From: Brevundimonas vesicularis NBRC 12165
GTDB taxonomy: Bacteria > Pseudomonadota > Alphaproteobacteria > Caulobacterales > Caulobacteraceae
Assembly (NCBI RefSeq): GCF_001592205.1
Contig: NZ_BCWM01000003.1
Coordinates: 148,524 to 212,523 of the forward strand
Length of the DNA stretch: 64,000 nucleotides
Direction of reading: 5' to 3'
The notes below the pieces were generated by a model, which ran no database searches, was not told where the DNA came from, and saw only the letters and a program-made list of their open reading frames with translations. A program made the position numbers and the translations under genes. Numbering within the stretch: position 1 is the stretch's first letter; each line of letters opens with the position of its first letter. Of the stretch, positions 6,872 through 15,376 are shown one piece after another.

Positions 6872-9583
6872 TCATTTCACAGTCGCCGGGCCGTAGAGAA
6901 GGGCGTTGAACAGGAAGCGGACCGACGCCCGCGCCTGGGCGCGATTGACCACGTCCGGTCCCAAGACGATGACCCTCCCTTGGCCCATCGGCGCATCGAC
7001 CAGGGCGGCCGCGCCCGCCAGCTTCTCGGGGCCGATGGCCCAGCCGCTGGCCACGACGGCCGGGCTGGGATAGCGGCCCGCGACTTGCGCCCCGTCGCGC
7101 GCCGTGAAGGCGGCGTTCTCGTCGAAAAAGACGTTCAGTCGCTCGGGAGCGCCGAAGGCGAGGGGATGAGCACGGTCCACGTCCAGGGCCAGCAGGGCGC
7201 CCGGAATGAACAGCTCGGTGGAAGGCAGGGGGCGGGTGCGACCGTCGACCGTGGTCGACAGCACATCGTCTATGGGCGCGCCCAGCGCCATGGCCAGGCG
7301 GTGCGCGGAACCGGCTGTGACGACCGTGCCCCCGGCCTGGGCGAAGGCGGCGATCTGGGGAAGGGTTCGGTCGGCGGTGATGTCGCCCAGCCAGGCGCGA
7401 TAGGTCTCTGGGATGGTGTCCGGCGCGGGCTGGCGTCGGCCGTTTCCATTCGGGAAATCGCCTGGCAGCAGGTCCGGCGCGAAGACCAGGACATCGAAAT
7501 CCCGCTTCAGATCGCCGGCGTCCAGACGCTGAGGATAGACCACCTCGAACGGAAACTCGAACTGCTCCAGCAGCCAGCGTGTCCAGCCGGCGGACATGGC
7601 GCCGCCGTAGCGATCGACCAGGCCGACGCGGATCGATTTCAGCGCAATGGCGTCGCCTGACGGTCTGGCGCCGACAGCCTCGGCGTTCAGGCCCAGATCT
7701 CGCACCGCCTGAGCGACCAGGGTGCGCGAGGCGTCGCTGGCCGGGATCCAGAGGGCGCCGGGGTCTAGGGTGCGGCCGTTCGCGCGCGTCGGCTCGCGTA
7801 GCCAGAAGACCGGCTGCCCGGCCTTCAGCAGGCGGTTGGTCAGGATGAAGCCGTTGACCGGCGCATGGTCGACGACGAACCCGGCCTGACCCCGACCGCT
7901 CAGCCGACCGGCTGGCGTGGCGATCAGGTCCGGCACCCGCTCCAAGGGCGCGTCGTAGGCGTCCAGAATTCGGTCGAACTTCACCCCCATCTGCAGGGCC
8001 AACGTATAGCCGGTGGCGTCGTAGGGCAGGGCCGGCGGCCCCCCGGGATATTGCAGATCGTGCGGGTGATCCTGGGGCTCGAACATGTCCAGCACATGCG
8101 GGCGATAGGCCTGGTTGGTGCGAACGACATAGGATCCAGTCGGATAGGTCTTGCCGGCGATGGAGAAGGCGCGCGTGGCTCGGTCCACATCCACCCCGGT
8201 CTTGATGAGACTGTTGAGGAAGGCGACAGCGGTGGGCAGGTCCGCTTGGTCCGCCGGGATCACATAGGCGCGCGGGTCGCGTTTCGCCGGATCGCGCAGC
8301 ACCTTGTCATAGAGCGCGGGGTCCGCCGTGCGGCCCGATCGTTCGCCCGCCGCCGTTTCCAGCGCGTCGATGCGAGACGGCGTCACGCGCCAGGTGTCGG
8401 TTTCGCCCTTGGCGATGGCGTTGGCGCCCATGCGCCAGATGTTGAACAGCAGCCGGTCGCGGTTGCGCGAGGCGTAGTCCAGCACCGCTCGATTGATCGA
8501 AAGGGAGTAGTCGATGGACTGGCGAAAACGCCAGGTCTGCGGCGCGACCGGCGCGGGCAGGTCGTTGCGCGGCAACTGGTTGTCGGGGACCAGGGCGATG
8601 CGACTGGGGGTCGGATGGCCCGTGATTTCGGTCAGCAGGCCGATGGCGTTGTGGAAATAGGTGATCGACCGTTCCATGCCGTTGTTCCAGGTCGAATACG
8701 AGGCGCCGCTGCGCATCGTCGCGCCCGGCTTGCCTTCCTGGATCAGGCGGTTGTGCATGGCGGCGGCGACCTCCGACAGGGACGTCATCGCCATCGGGTC
8801 GTAGTTGTAGTTGAAGGGGTCGCGGAAGGGCGGCATGAACACCACCGTTCCCGCCGGCGCGGTCTGGTGGTGGTTATAGACGATCTGCGGGAACCATTCC
8901 CTGAACAGCATCCGGTTGACGTTGGTCGTCTCCGTCATCGCCGACAGATAGTAATCGCGGTTGTTGTCGTGCCCGACATAGGCCTGATAGAGGCGCGGCA
9001 GGCTGGCGAACTCGCGCTTGGTCGGGTCGGGCTCGCGCATGTACCAGTCCGCCACCAGATCCCAGCCGTCTGGATTGAGCGGCGCGAAGAGGATGATGAC
9101 GTCGTCCAGAACCCGCAGCGCCTCAGGATCCTGTGCCGTCACCCACTCATAGACGGCGGCGATCAGCGCCTGGGGCGGCACGGTCTCGGTGGCGTGAAGC
9201 CCTCCATCGATCCAGACCACCGCCTTGCCTTCCGCCGCCAGGGCGCGCGCCGTAGCCTCGTCCACGCCTTCCGCCTTGGCTAGACGCCGGGCGATGTCGC
9301 GATAGTGATCCAGCCGCGCGATGTTGGCCGGAGATGAGACGACGGCGACATATTGCGTCCGACCCTCGGTCGAGCGGCCGATCTCAAGCAGCTTCATCCG
9401 GTCCGACTGGCCGGCGAGCGTGTGCAGATACCGTTCGAACTGCTGGTAGTTGATCAGCTGGTAATCGTCGCCGACCGCATGGCCGAACGCCTGTTCTGGC
9501 GTGGTGATCGTCTGGGCGCGGACCGACAGGGGGCAAAGAGCCAGGATGACGGCGACGACAGTCGCAGCGGAAAACAGTCTCAT
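6872..9583 (-). CDS. Secreted M14-family zinc carboxypeptidase
   Basis: A 903-residue exported peptidase. I chose the ATG at 9583 because it gives a clean Sec signal (MRLFSAATVVAVILALCPL, cleavage after VRAQ). The frame is open further upstream, but that extension lacks protein character. The M14 catalytic region covers about residues 40-370. The zinc motif HxxE is GLHATE (His130, Glu133), and YNHHQTAP carries the downstream His. FNYNYDPMAM and LLTEITGHPTP are also typical of the large bacterial M14 group. The C-terminal half (about 550-900) resembles a glutamine-amidotransferase-like fold seen in these long M14 proteins and probably plays a non-catalytic role. It acts in the periplasm or outside the cell on peptides. 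It is a single gene with its own terminator. Confidence 0.85.
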   Translation of the reverse strand: MRLFSAATVVAVILALCPLSVRAQTITTPEQAFGHAVGDDYQLINYQQFERYLHTLAGQSDRMKLLEIGRSTEGRTQYVAVVSSPANIARLDHYRDIARRLAKAEGVDEATARALAAEGKAVVWIDGGLHATETVPPQALIAAVYEWVTAQDPEALRVLDDVIILFAPLNPDGWDLVADWYMREPDPTKREFASLPRLYQAYVGHDNNRDYYLSAMTETTNVNRMLFREWFPQIVYNHHQTAPAGTVVFMPPFRDPFNYNYDPMAMTSLSEVAAAMHNRLIQEGKPGATMRSGASYSTWNNGMERSITYFHNAIGLLTEITGHPTPSRIALVPDNQLPRNDLPAPVAPQTWRFRQSIDYSLSINRAVLDYASRNRDRLLFNIWRMGANAIAKGETDTWRVTPSRIDALETAAGERSGRTADPALYDKVLRDPAKRDPRAYVIPADQADLPTAVAFLNSLIKTGVDVDRATRAFSIAGKTYPTGSYVVRTNQAYRPHVLDMFEPQDHPHDLQYPGGPPALPYDATGYTLALQMGVKFDRILDAYDAPLERVPDLIATPAGRLSGRGQAGFVVDHAPVNGFILTNRLLKAGQPVFWLREPTRANGRTLDPGALWIPASDASRTLVAQAVRDLGLNAEAVGARPSGDAIALKSIRVGLVDRYGGAMSAGWTRWLLEQFEFPFEVVYPQRLDAGDLKRDFDVLVFAPDLLPGDFPNGNGRRQPAPDTIPETYRAWLGDITADRTLPQIAAFAQAGGTVVTAGSAHRLAMALGAPIDDVLSTTVDGRTRPLPSTELFIPGALLALDVDRAHPLAFGAPERLNVFFDENAAFTARDGAQVAGRYPSPAVVASGWAIGPEKLAGAAALVDAPMGQGRVIVLGPDVVNRAQARASVRFLFNALLYGPATVK

Positions 9584-9842
9584 CGTTTTGGGCCCCTCGC
9601 CAATGGTGTCGAAAGACAGACGCACCGCATGCCTAGAATCCTCCAACGCAACCTGATCGTCCAGCCAGCCTGACAGACCTTCTAGACCGAGTCGGCGTCC
9701 CGCCTTATCGGGCGCTTTTTTGGAGCCGAGTTCCGGCTTCGAATGCCCGTGATTGCGACCGGTTGGTCGTTCGGTCAGATGCAGTTGTGCGAAGGGGCAG
9801 GGACGCCCGATCTTCACCGCAGGATGCGCGAGCCTCGCAGTC
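9584..9842. other. Intergenic region between the M14 peptidase and histidine kinase genes
   Basis: No convincing gene. It should contain the promoter of the peptidase on the minus strand. A plus-strand hairpin (about 9694-9714, CCCG/CGGG core) followed by six T lies in the middle. It faces away from both flanking minus-strand genes, so it cannot terminate either of them. Confidence 0.5.
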
Positions 9843-11459
9843 TCAGTCCGTCCAAGCCGTGACTGGTAGATCGACGATGAACGTCGAGCCTTTGCCTATC
9901 GTTGAGTCTGCGGTCAGGTGGCCGCCCCAGCGGCGAACGCAGCGATCAACGAGGGCCAGTCCGATCCCCGCGCCGTCGTAGGCGCGCGAGACGCTGTTGT
10001 CGGCCTGCTCGAACGGTTTGAGAAGGTCGTCCAGTCGACGGATGTCGAACCCGTCGCCGGTGTCCGAGATTTCCAGGCGCAGATGAGGCGCGCTCCAAGC
10101 CAGCCGAATGGCGATCATGCCGTCTCGTGTGAACTTGACCGCATTGTCAACGAGGCAGCGCACGATATGCCGAAAGTCGTCTTCCTGTCCGACGACCTCG
10201 CGCGGAATGGTGTCCGCCACAGTGAGCTCGACAGGAATATTCTTCGCCGCCGCCGCGGCAAGACTGACGCGCAGGCCGTCCGTCAGGACCGCCGCCGGGA
10301 AGAATGGAGTATTTTCGGGCGCTTCCTCCGCGCTGAAGGCGACGATATCGCCAAGAAGGGTCTCTAGATGCTGTCCGGACTCCATGATCATAGCGAGGGC
10401 ATCGCTTTGGAAAGGATCGAGCGCCGTGGCGGCCAGGACATGCCCCATTCCGAGCACGCCGTTCAGAGGGGTGCGCATCTCATGGTTCATCGCCGCCAGA
10501 AAGCGGCTCTTGGCCCGATCTGAGGCCTTGGCGTCGACGAGGGCCTGGCTGAGCTGAAGGTCCATCGCCTTCCTTGGACTGATGTCGCGGATGAGGGCGC
10601 CGACCGAGGCCTGACCGGCATGATCCCACCGTGCGAGCGTCAACTCCATGGGAAAGGGATGGCCGCCACGCCGGACGGCCGTCAGTTCCACGGCCTTGCC
10701 GAAGAGACGCGGCGCGCCTCCGGCGACATATCGGAAAAACCCCTGCCAATGGGCGCTGGCGAGGTCGGGCGGGAGAATGAGGTCCAGCGACTGGCCCAAG
10801 GCTTCCTGCCTCGACCAGCCGAACATCGCCTCCGCCCCCTTGTTCCAGAGCGTCAGGCAGCCGCTGGAGTCGACAGCGACTGCGGCGTCGGTGGAGTGGT
10901 CGAGCAGAGATTGGGCGGAAAGCCCGTCAGCCCGGCGTTCGATCAGATCAGACAGAGAGGCCGCCGTCGATTCCAGAACACGCTGCACCTCCGGGCTGAA
11001 GGGGCGGGGAAGCGGATCGAACACGCAAAGACTGCCGATCCGGGCGCCACGTACCGTCAAGGCGGTCCCGGCGTAAAACCGGATATGCGGTTCGCCCGTG
11101 ACCAGGGGATTGGAAGAGAACCGTGGATCGATCCGGGCGTCTTCGATCCAGAGGGTTTCGGTCTGCCGGATAGTGTGCGCGCAGAAGGCGGCGCTGCGAG
11201 GCGTTTGGCAGACGTCCAGCCCGGCCCGCGCCTTGAACCATTGCCGATCGGCATCGACGAGGGAAACCAGCGCCGTCTGCACGCCGGTCGCCTGTTTGAG
11301 CAGTTGCACGGTGATGTCGAAAGCGGGTTCGGGCGCGCTGTCCAAAAGACGGACGTCGCGCAGAACCGCCAGGCGCTGCGCCTCTGAGACGTCGAGCATC
11401 GACAATAGGGATGCGTCTTCCCGATCGCGGTCGCCAACCTCAGCCTCGATGTTGATCAT
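9843..11459 (-). CDS. GAF-PAS hybrid sensor histidine kinase (soluble)
   Basis: A 538-residue cytoplasmic sensor kinase with no membrane segment. Domains in order: GAF (about 30-175, with the FDITVQLLKQATGVQTALVS and CVFDPLPRPFS elements), PAS (about 180-300, YSTDAAVAVDSSG-like start), HisKA with the phospho-acceptor in AAMNHEMRTPLNG (His326), and HATPase_c with the N box RCLVDNAVKF, G1 DTGDGFD and G2 GAGIGLALVDR. No receiver domain is attached and no response regulator gene is adjacent, so its partner is encoded elsewhere. It follows the chemoreceptor gene by 156 bases on the same strand and may be cotranscribed with it. The ligand or signal is unknown. Confidence 0.88.
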   Translation of the reverse strand: MINIEAEVGDRDREDASLLSMLDVSEAQRLAVLRDVRLLDSAPEPAFDITVQLLKQATGVQTALVSLVDADRQWFKARAGLDVCQTPRSAAFCAHTIRQTETLWIEDARIDPRFSSNPLVTGEPHIRFYAGTALTVRGARIGSLCVFDPLPRPFSPEVQRVLESTAASLSDLIERRADGLSAQSLLDHSTDAAVAVDSSGCLTLWNKGAEAMFGWSRQEALGQSLDLILPPDLASAHWQGFFRYVAGGAPRLFGKAVELTAVRRGGHPFPMELTLARWDHAGQASVGALIRDISPRKAMDLQLSQALVDAKASDRAKSRFLAAMNHEMRTPLNGVLGMGHVLAATALDPFQSDALAMIMESGQHLETLLGDIVAFSAEEAPENTPFFPAAVLTDGLRVSLAAAAAKNIPVELTVADTIPREVVGQEDDFRHIVRCLVDNAVKFTRDGMIAIRLAWSAPHLRLEISDTGDGFDIRRLDDLLKPFEQADNSVSRAYDGAGIGLALVDRCVRRWGGHLTADSTIGKGSTFIVDLPVTAWTD

Positions 11460-11615
11460 GGGCGATCGCCTCCATTGGCTAACGCGGTGCGCTCGACGAA
11501 TCCGCCAATGTCGGCGGTTCGCGGCCGGTCAGAGCGCGACCGCCTGACCGCCGTCAGGACGGGCCTTCCGCCGAGGGGGCGCTCGACGGTCGGGAAAGAC
11601 TCAGACGACATCGGG

Positions 11616-13115
11616 TCAGGCCCCCCGTCCGCCGGCAGGCCAGCGGGAGCCGCCGCCCACGACCGCCAGTTTCGGGCGGTAAAGCGCGCCGGCGGCCGGC
11701 GAGGGGGACGCACGGAGGCCGCCGGCGGACAGGCTTTCATCGTCGCCGGCGGTGACATCACCGATGGTAAAGCGTGTGAGCCGGTCCATCATGCGCGCGG
11801 CGTCTTGAGAGAGGGTGAGGCTGGCGGCGGTAGATTCCTCGACCATGGCCGCGTTCTGCTGGGTGATCTGATCCATCGCATTGACGGCCGTATTGACCTC
11901 CGCGAGACCGATCGCCTGTTCCTGCGTCGAGGCGCGAATTTCGGTCATCAGACCTGTCACGGTTCCGACTCCCGCGGCGATGTCGGACAGGGCTCGGCCG
12001 GAGTCCTGGACCAGACCGACGCCGGCCTTGACCTGGGCGGCGCTCTTGGAAATCAGGCTCTTGATCTCACGCGCGGAGTCGGCCGACCTCTGCGCCAAGG
12101 CGCGCACCTCCGACGCCACGACGGCGAACCCCCGTCCGGCCTCGCCGGCGCGCGCAGCCTCCACGCCTGCATTCAGGGCCAGGAGGTTTGTCTGGAAGGC
12201 GATCTCGTCGATGACACCGAGAATTTCGCCGATATTGTCGGAAGACCGCGCAATCTGCGTCATCGCCTCCATGGCGTGTTCGACGATGGCGAGGCCCGCC
12301 TCCGCTTGGCGCCGGGTGTCCGAGACGACGCCTTCCGTCGCCGCCGCATTGGCGGCCGTCTTTTGGACCGTCGCTGTGATCTCATCCAGGGCCGCAGCCG
12401 TCTGTTCCAGCGCCGCGGCCTGGTTTTCGGTGCGGCGCGACAGGTCGTCGGCAGCGGCGCTGATCTGGCTTGCACCCGTTTGCACCGCGCTGGCGTCGCC
12501 GCGAATGGCGCCCAGGGTGGCGGCGAGGGCGATCAGAGCCTGGTTGAAGTTCTCCCTGAGACTGGCATAGTCGCCGACAACGCTGTCGCCTATGCGATAG
12601 GACAGATCTCCGGCGGCCATCGCCGAAAGCCCTTTGCCGGTTTCCTCGACAACCGTCGCCTGGATCTCTGCGGCCGCCCTGTCGGCCTGCACGCGGCGTT
12701 CGCGCTCGTCTTCGATCGCCGTGACGTCGCTGGCGAATTTCACTACCTTATACGGGCGCCCGGCTTCGTCGAGGATGGGGTTGTAGGAAGCCTCGATCAC
12801 GACGCGACGTCCACCCTTGCCATAGCGCACGAACTTGTCGACGAAAAATTCGCCCGCGTTCAACCGGCGCCAGAAGTCCCCGTAAGCGGGCGTGTCGGCC
12901 TCGACGGGATCGACGAACATCCGGTGATGCCGGCCCTGGACGTCCTCGAGGTCGTAGCCGAGCACGGACAGGAAGTTGGCGTTGGCGGTCCGGACGGTTC
13001 CGTCCAGCTCGAACTCGATCACCGCCTGGGAGCGATGAACGGCGCTGACGAGACTGCGCAGCTCCGCCGTTTCGGTCTGGGCTTTCAGGCGGGCGGCGGA
13101 GTGACGTTTGAACAT
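11616..13115 (-). CDS. Soluble PAS-domain methyl-accepting chemotaxis protein
   Basis: A 499-residue cytoplasmic chemoreceptor. A PAS domain (about 25-140; [20 protein letters not shown] and [19 protein letters not shown]) leads into a HAMP-like segment ([10 protein letters not shown], about 165-215). The MCP signalling domain (about 220-460) carries the conserved hairpin tip [21 protein letters not shown]. There is no transmembrane helix, so it senses an internal signal, possibly through a PAS cofactor such as haem or flavin. The C-terminus has no clear CheR-binding pentapeptide. The gene order MCP then histidine kinase on the same strand suggests a shared sensory theme. Confidence 0.9.
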   Translation of the reverse strand: MFKRHSAARLKAQTETAELRSLVSAVHRSQAVIEFELDGTVRTANANFLSVLGYDLEDVQGRHHRMFVDPVEADTPAYGDFWRRLNAGEFFVDKFVRYGKGGRRVVIEASYNPILDEAGRPYKVVKFASDVTAIEDERERRVQADRAAAEIQATVVEETGKGLSAMAAGDLSYRIGDSVVGDYASLRENFNQALIALAATLGAIRGDASAVQTGASQISAAADDLSRRTENQAAALEQTAAALDEITATVQKTAANAAATEGVVSDTRRQAEAGLAIVEHAMEAMTQIARSSDNIGEILGVIDEIAFQTNLLALNAGVEAARAGEAGRGFAVVASEVRALAQRSADSAREIKSLISKSAAQVKAGVGLVQDSGRALSDIAAGVGTVTGLMTEIRASTQEQAIGLAEVNTAVNAMDQITQQNAAMVEESTAASLTLSQDAARMMDRLTRFTIGDVTAGDDESLSAGGLRASPSPAAGALYRPKLAVVGGGSRWPAGGRGA

Positions 13116-13184
13116 GGGGGTGTCTCCTTCGATCCCGGGGGAGAGGATCGCGGCATCCGCTCATAATGCAGGAACCTTAACAGT

Positions 13185-13209
13185 GATTGTATCAAGATCG
13201 ATATAATTG
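13185..13209. promoter_or_regulatory. Candidate OhrR/MarR operator and promoter
   Basis: GATTGTATC and GATATAATT form an imperfect inverted repeat (7 of 9 positions) in an AT-rich island between the chemoreceptor and the MarR-type regulator. It resembles the AT-rich palindromes bound by OhrR proteins and would allow autoregulation. The assignment is by position and symmetry only. Confidence 0.45.
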
Positions 13210-13256
13210 GGATCGGGCGTGTTAAGACGGACGCATCACCATCGGGACTGTCCGCC

Positions 13257-13742
13257 ATGAGCCTTTCGGCGCCTCACGAAGACGAGCCGAGCGATTTCAC
13301 GGAACTCCATATCGATCAGCAGCTCTGTCTGGCGCTCCAGATCAGCAGCAGCCTGGTGACACGCCTCTATCGTCGCGGCCTCGCTCCCCTCGGGCTGACC
13401 CATCCCCAGTATCTGGTGCTCATCGCGCTCTGGGAGGCGGAGGAACCGATGACGATGGGCGACCTGGGTGCGCGTCTGTCCCTCGATACCGGATCCTTGA
13501 CGCCCCTCGTCAAGCGTATGGAGGCGGCCGACCTGGTCGCGCGCAAGCGCGATACGCGCGATGAACGGCGGGTCTGGGTTCAGCCCACGCCCAAGGCGAT
13601 GGCGATGCGAGCGGATCTGGCGGCGATCCGGAGAGAGGTCGTGCGCCAACTGCCGGTGACGGGAGAACAGATCGCGTCGCTCCGACGTCTTCTGCAGGAC
13701 ATGAACGAGGCGCTGATCCAAGCGGACGCAGACCCGGCCTGA
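13257..13742 (+). CDS. OhrR-like MarR family transcriptional regulator
   Basis: A 161-residue DNA-binding protein. The winged-helix MarR domain spans about residues 45-130 (HPQYLVLIALWE, LGARLSLDTGSLTPLVKRME as the recognition region, wing KRDTRDERR). The N-terminal DQQLCLALQ places a cysteine at residue 24, in the position of the peroxide-sensing cysteine of OhrR. Organic-hydroperoxide sensing is therefore likely. Unlike typical ohrR genes it has no ohr peroxiredoxin next to it, so its target is itself, the divergent chemoreceptor/kinase genes, or a distant ohr. An AT-rich inverted repeat lies about 50 bases upstream. Confidence 0.85.
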   Translation: MSLSAPHEDEPSDFTELHIDQQLCLALQISSSLVTRLYRRGLAPLGLTHPQYLVLIALWEAEEPMTMGDLGARLSLDTGSLTPLVKRMEAADLVARKRDTRDERRVWVQPTPKAMAMRADLAAIRREVVRQLPVTGEQIASLRRLLQDMNEALIQADADPA

Positions 13743-13770
13743 TGAACCGATCGCTGTGTTGGTCGAGGGC

Positions 13771-15126
13771 TCAAACCGTCAAGAGCGCGGCGGCGGCTGC
13801 GCGTTTCACACTGCTTTCAGCGATCGCTTCGAAACGCAGGTCGGTCATGCCGAAATACTCCGCCTGGTTCGTGGCGCACCAGTCGGTGGTGGCGATACGG
13901 ACGTGATCGGCCCTCGATGAACCCACCGCCGCATAAAGGAAGTCGCCGCTACGGTCGGCCAGGGGCATCGCGCGGTCCTGATTGGCGCGGGCCATGACGC
14001 GTTCCAACTGGGCGCGGGAAATCGTGGCGCTCATCAGCTTTCCATCAAAGCGGACCACGGAATCAAAATCGTAGCGGCTGACGGGCCCGGCGGGGACGCC
14101 GGTCCCCAGGGTGGTGTGGCCGATAAAGCCGGCGTCGGCGCCGGCCGCCTGGGCCAGTCCGGCTGCGACACGCCGTCCCGTATCGCCCAGCGACAGGGCG
14201 CAAGGGCTGTTTCCGAGGATGGTCCGCTCCTCGTCTGTCAGATTGGCGGCAAGGGTCGCGGCGATCAGGTCCGCCAGCGCGGGAGAGGCGGGCGCCTCCC
14301 GCACGACGGCGCGGGAACGGGCCGTGACCGAGCCGTCTGATAGGAACTCGGCTGCTGTATAGGCCGCGGTCCAGGAACCGGTGTGGACATAGGCGCTGCG
14401 GCCCGGTCTGTGCTGGAACAGCAGGTGGTTGTGACCGCCGATCATTAGGCTGCCGTCCGGCAACAGCGGCAGGATGTCCCGATCCGCGGTCACCCCGGCG
14501 TGGCTCATGACCATGACGAGGTCTGCGCCGGCCAGGGTCTTGGCGAGGTTGGCGGCGGCCCATGTGGCGGCCGCCGGGATAGACAGCTGGTCGCGCGAGG
14601 ATTTGGGGTAGGTGGTCAGTGCATCGGTCGCCATGCCCACAACCCGAAGGGACCGTCGACCGAAAGGCAGCGTCATGGACGCATCGGCATAGCCGGAGCC
14701 GGTGCGCGTATCGCCGATGGTGCTGACAACCTGAATGCCCAGACCCTTCAGGCGGGCGACGACCTCGGCCAGGTCGGGGGTCAGGTCGTTATCGTGGTTG
14801 CCCAGGTTGAACACGGTTGGCGCGATCGCCGGCAAGGCCGCCAGGAAAGCCCAGTCGATCACGCCGCCAGAGCGCACGGCGACGACATTGCCGTGCTCGA
14901 AGATGTCGCCGTCGATGGCGATGACGTGCGGGACGGGGTTGGCGCGGACTTCGGTCTCGAATGCGGCCAACAGCTGGGCGGTCCGCTCATAGGCCGAATG
15001 CATGTCGGAGACGGCCAGCACGCGGCCGATCACATCCGTCCGCTTCATGCCAAACAGCCCTGGCGCAATCGCCGTCGCCCCGGCGAGTTGAAGCAGCCTG
15101 CGACGGGAGGGCGTGACGAGAGGCAT
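13771..15126 (-). CDS. Tat-exported metallophosphatase / 5'-nucleotidase-like protein
   Basis: A 451-residue protein. The start at 15126 (MPLVTPSRRRLLQLAGA) gives a good Tat signal with SRRRLL and a short hydrophobic core; upstream codons in the frame look non-coding. The calcineurin-like fold carries the metal motifs in order: AVSDMHS (DxH), GDIFEHGN, FNLGNHDND (GNHD), VMSHAG and GGHNHLLF (GHxH). The C-terminal half (about 280-440) resembles the 5'-nucleotidase C domain, with YDFDSVVRFDG. It probably hydrolyses a nucleotide or other phosphoester in the periplasm. It is divergent from a TonB-dependent receptor gene across about 250 bases, so a shared nutrient-scavenging role is possible. Confidence 0.85.
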   Translation of the reverse strand: MPLVTPSRRRLLQLAGATAIAPGLFGMKRTDVIGRVLAVSDMHSAYERTAQLLAAFETEVRANPVPHVIAIDGDIFEHGNVVAVRSGGVIDWAFLAALPAIAPTVFNLGNHDNDLTPDLAEVVARLKGLGIQVVSTIGDTRTGSGYADASMTLPFGRRSLRVVGMATDALTTYPKSSRDQLSIPAAATWAAANLAKTLAGADLVMVMSHAGVTADRDILPLLPDGSLMIGGHNHLLFQHRPGRSAYVHTGSWTAAYTAAEFLSDGSVTARSRAVVREAPASPALADLIAATLAANLTDEERTILGNSPCALSLGDTGRRVAAGLAQAAGADAGFIGHTTLGTGVPAGPVSRYDFDSVVRFDGKLMSATISRAQLERVMARANQDRAMPLADRSGDFLYAAVGSSRADHVRIATTDWCATNQAEYFGMTDLRFEAIAESSVKRAAAAALLTV

Positions 15127-15376
15127 ACGCGATCCAAACGATGTCCAGGAGGACGTGCGGAGCGAACTCACGCAGCTGTTCAGGTTCGCATTTCGGGCGC
15201 CCCGGCACAATGGCGCCGCACCCTTCATTCCCCGCCCGAAGACAGATTGTCACACGGGTGTGGCCGCGTCTTCAAAGGTTCAAGAAACAGGTCCGCTCTG
15301 CACTGGCGGCTCTGGCTGTGAAGCTTTACGGCCTCGCGCGACAAGTCCTCCCCCTGTCGCCATGGAAATCTCGATC
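15127..15376. other. Divergent intergenic region between metallophosphatase and TonB receptor
   Basis: About 250 bases holding the outward-facing promoters of both genes. I saw no riboswitch, Fur-type AT-rich box or clear palindrome. Confidence 0.5.

Noticed and set aside
7865..9283. 472-residue open frame on the plus strand
   Set aside because: Antisense to the M14 peptidase, whose signal peptide and zinc motifs are clear; low-complexity composition.
9694..9721. Rho-independent terminator on the plus strand
   Set aside because: The hairpin and T-run exist, but no plus-strand gene ends upstream, so it is not assigned to any transcript.
9584..9817. N-terminal extension of the M14 peptidase to 9817
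   Set aside because: The extension has no signal character, while the ATG at 9583 gives a complete signal peptide.
11475..13166. 563-residue open frame on the plus strand
   Set aside because: Antisense to the chemoreceptor, which has the conserved MCP tip; no recognisable domain.
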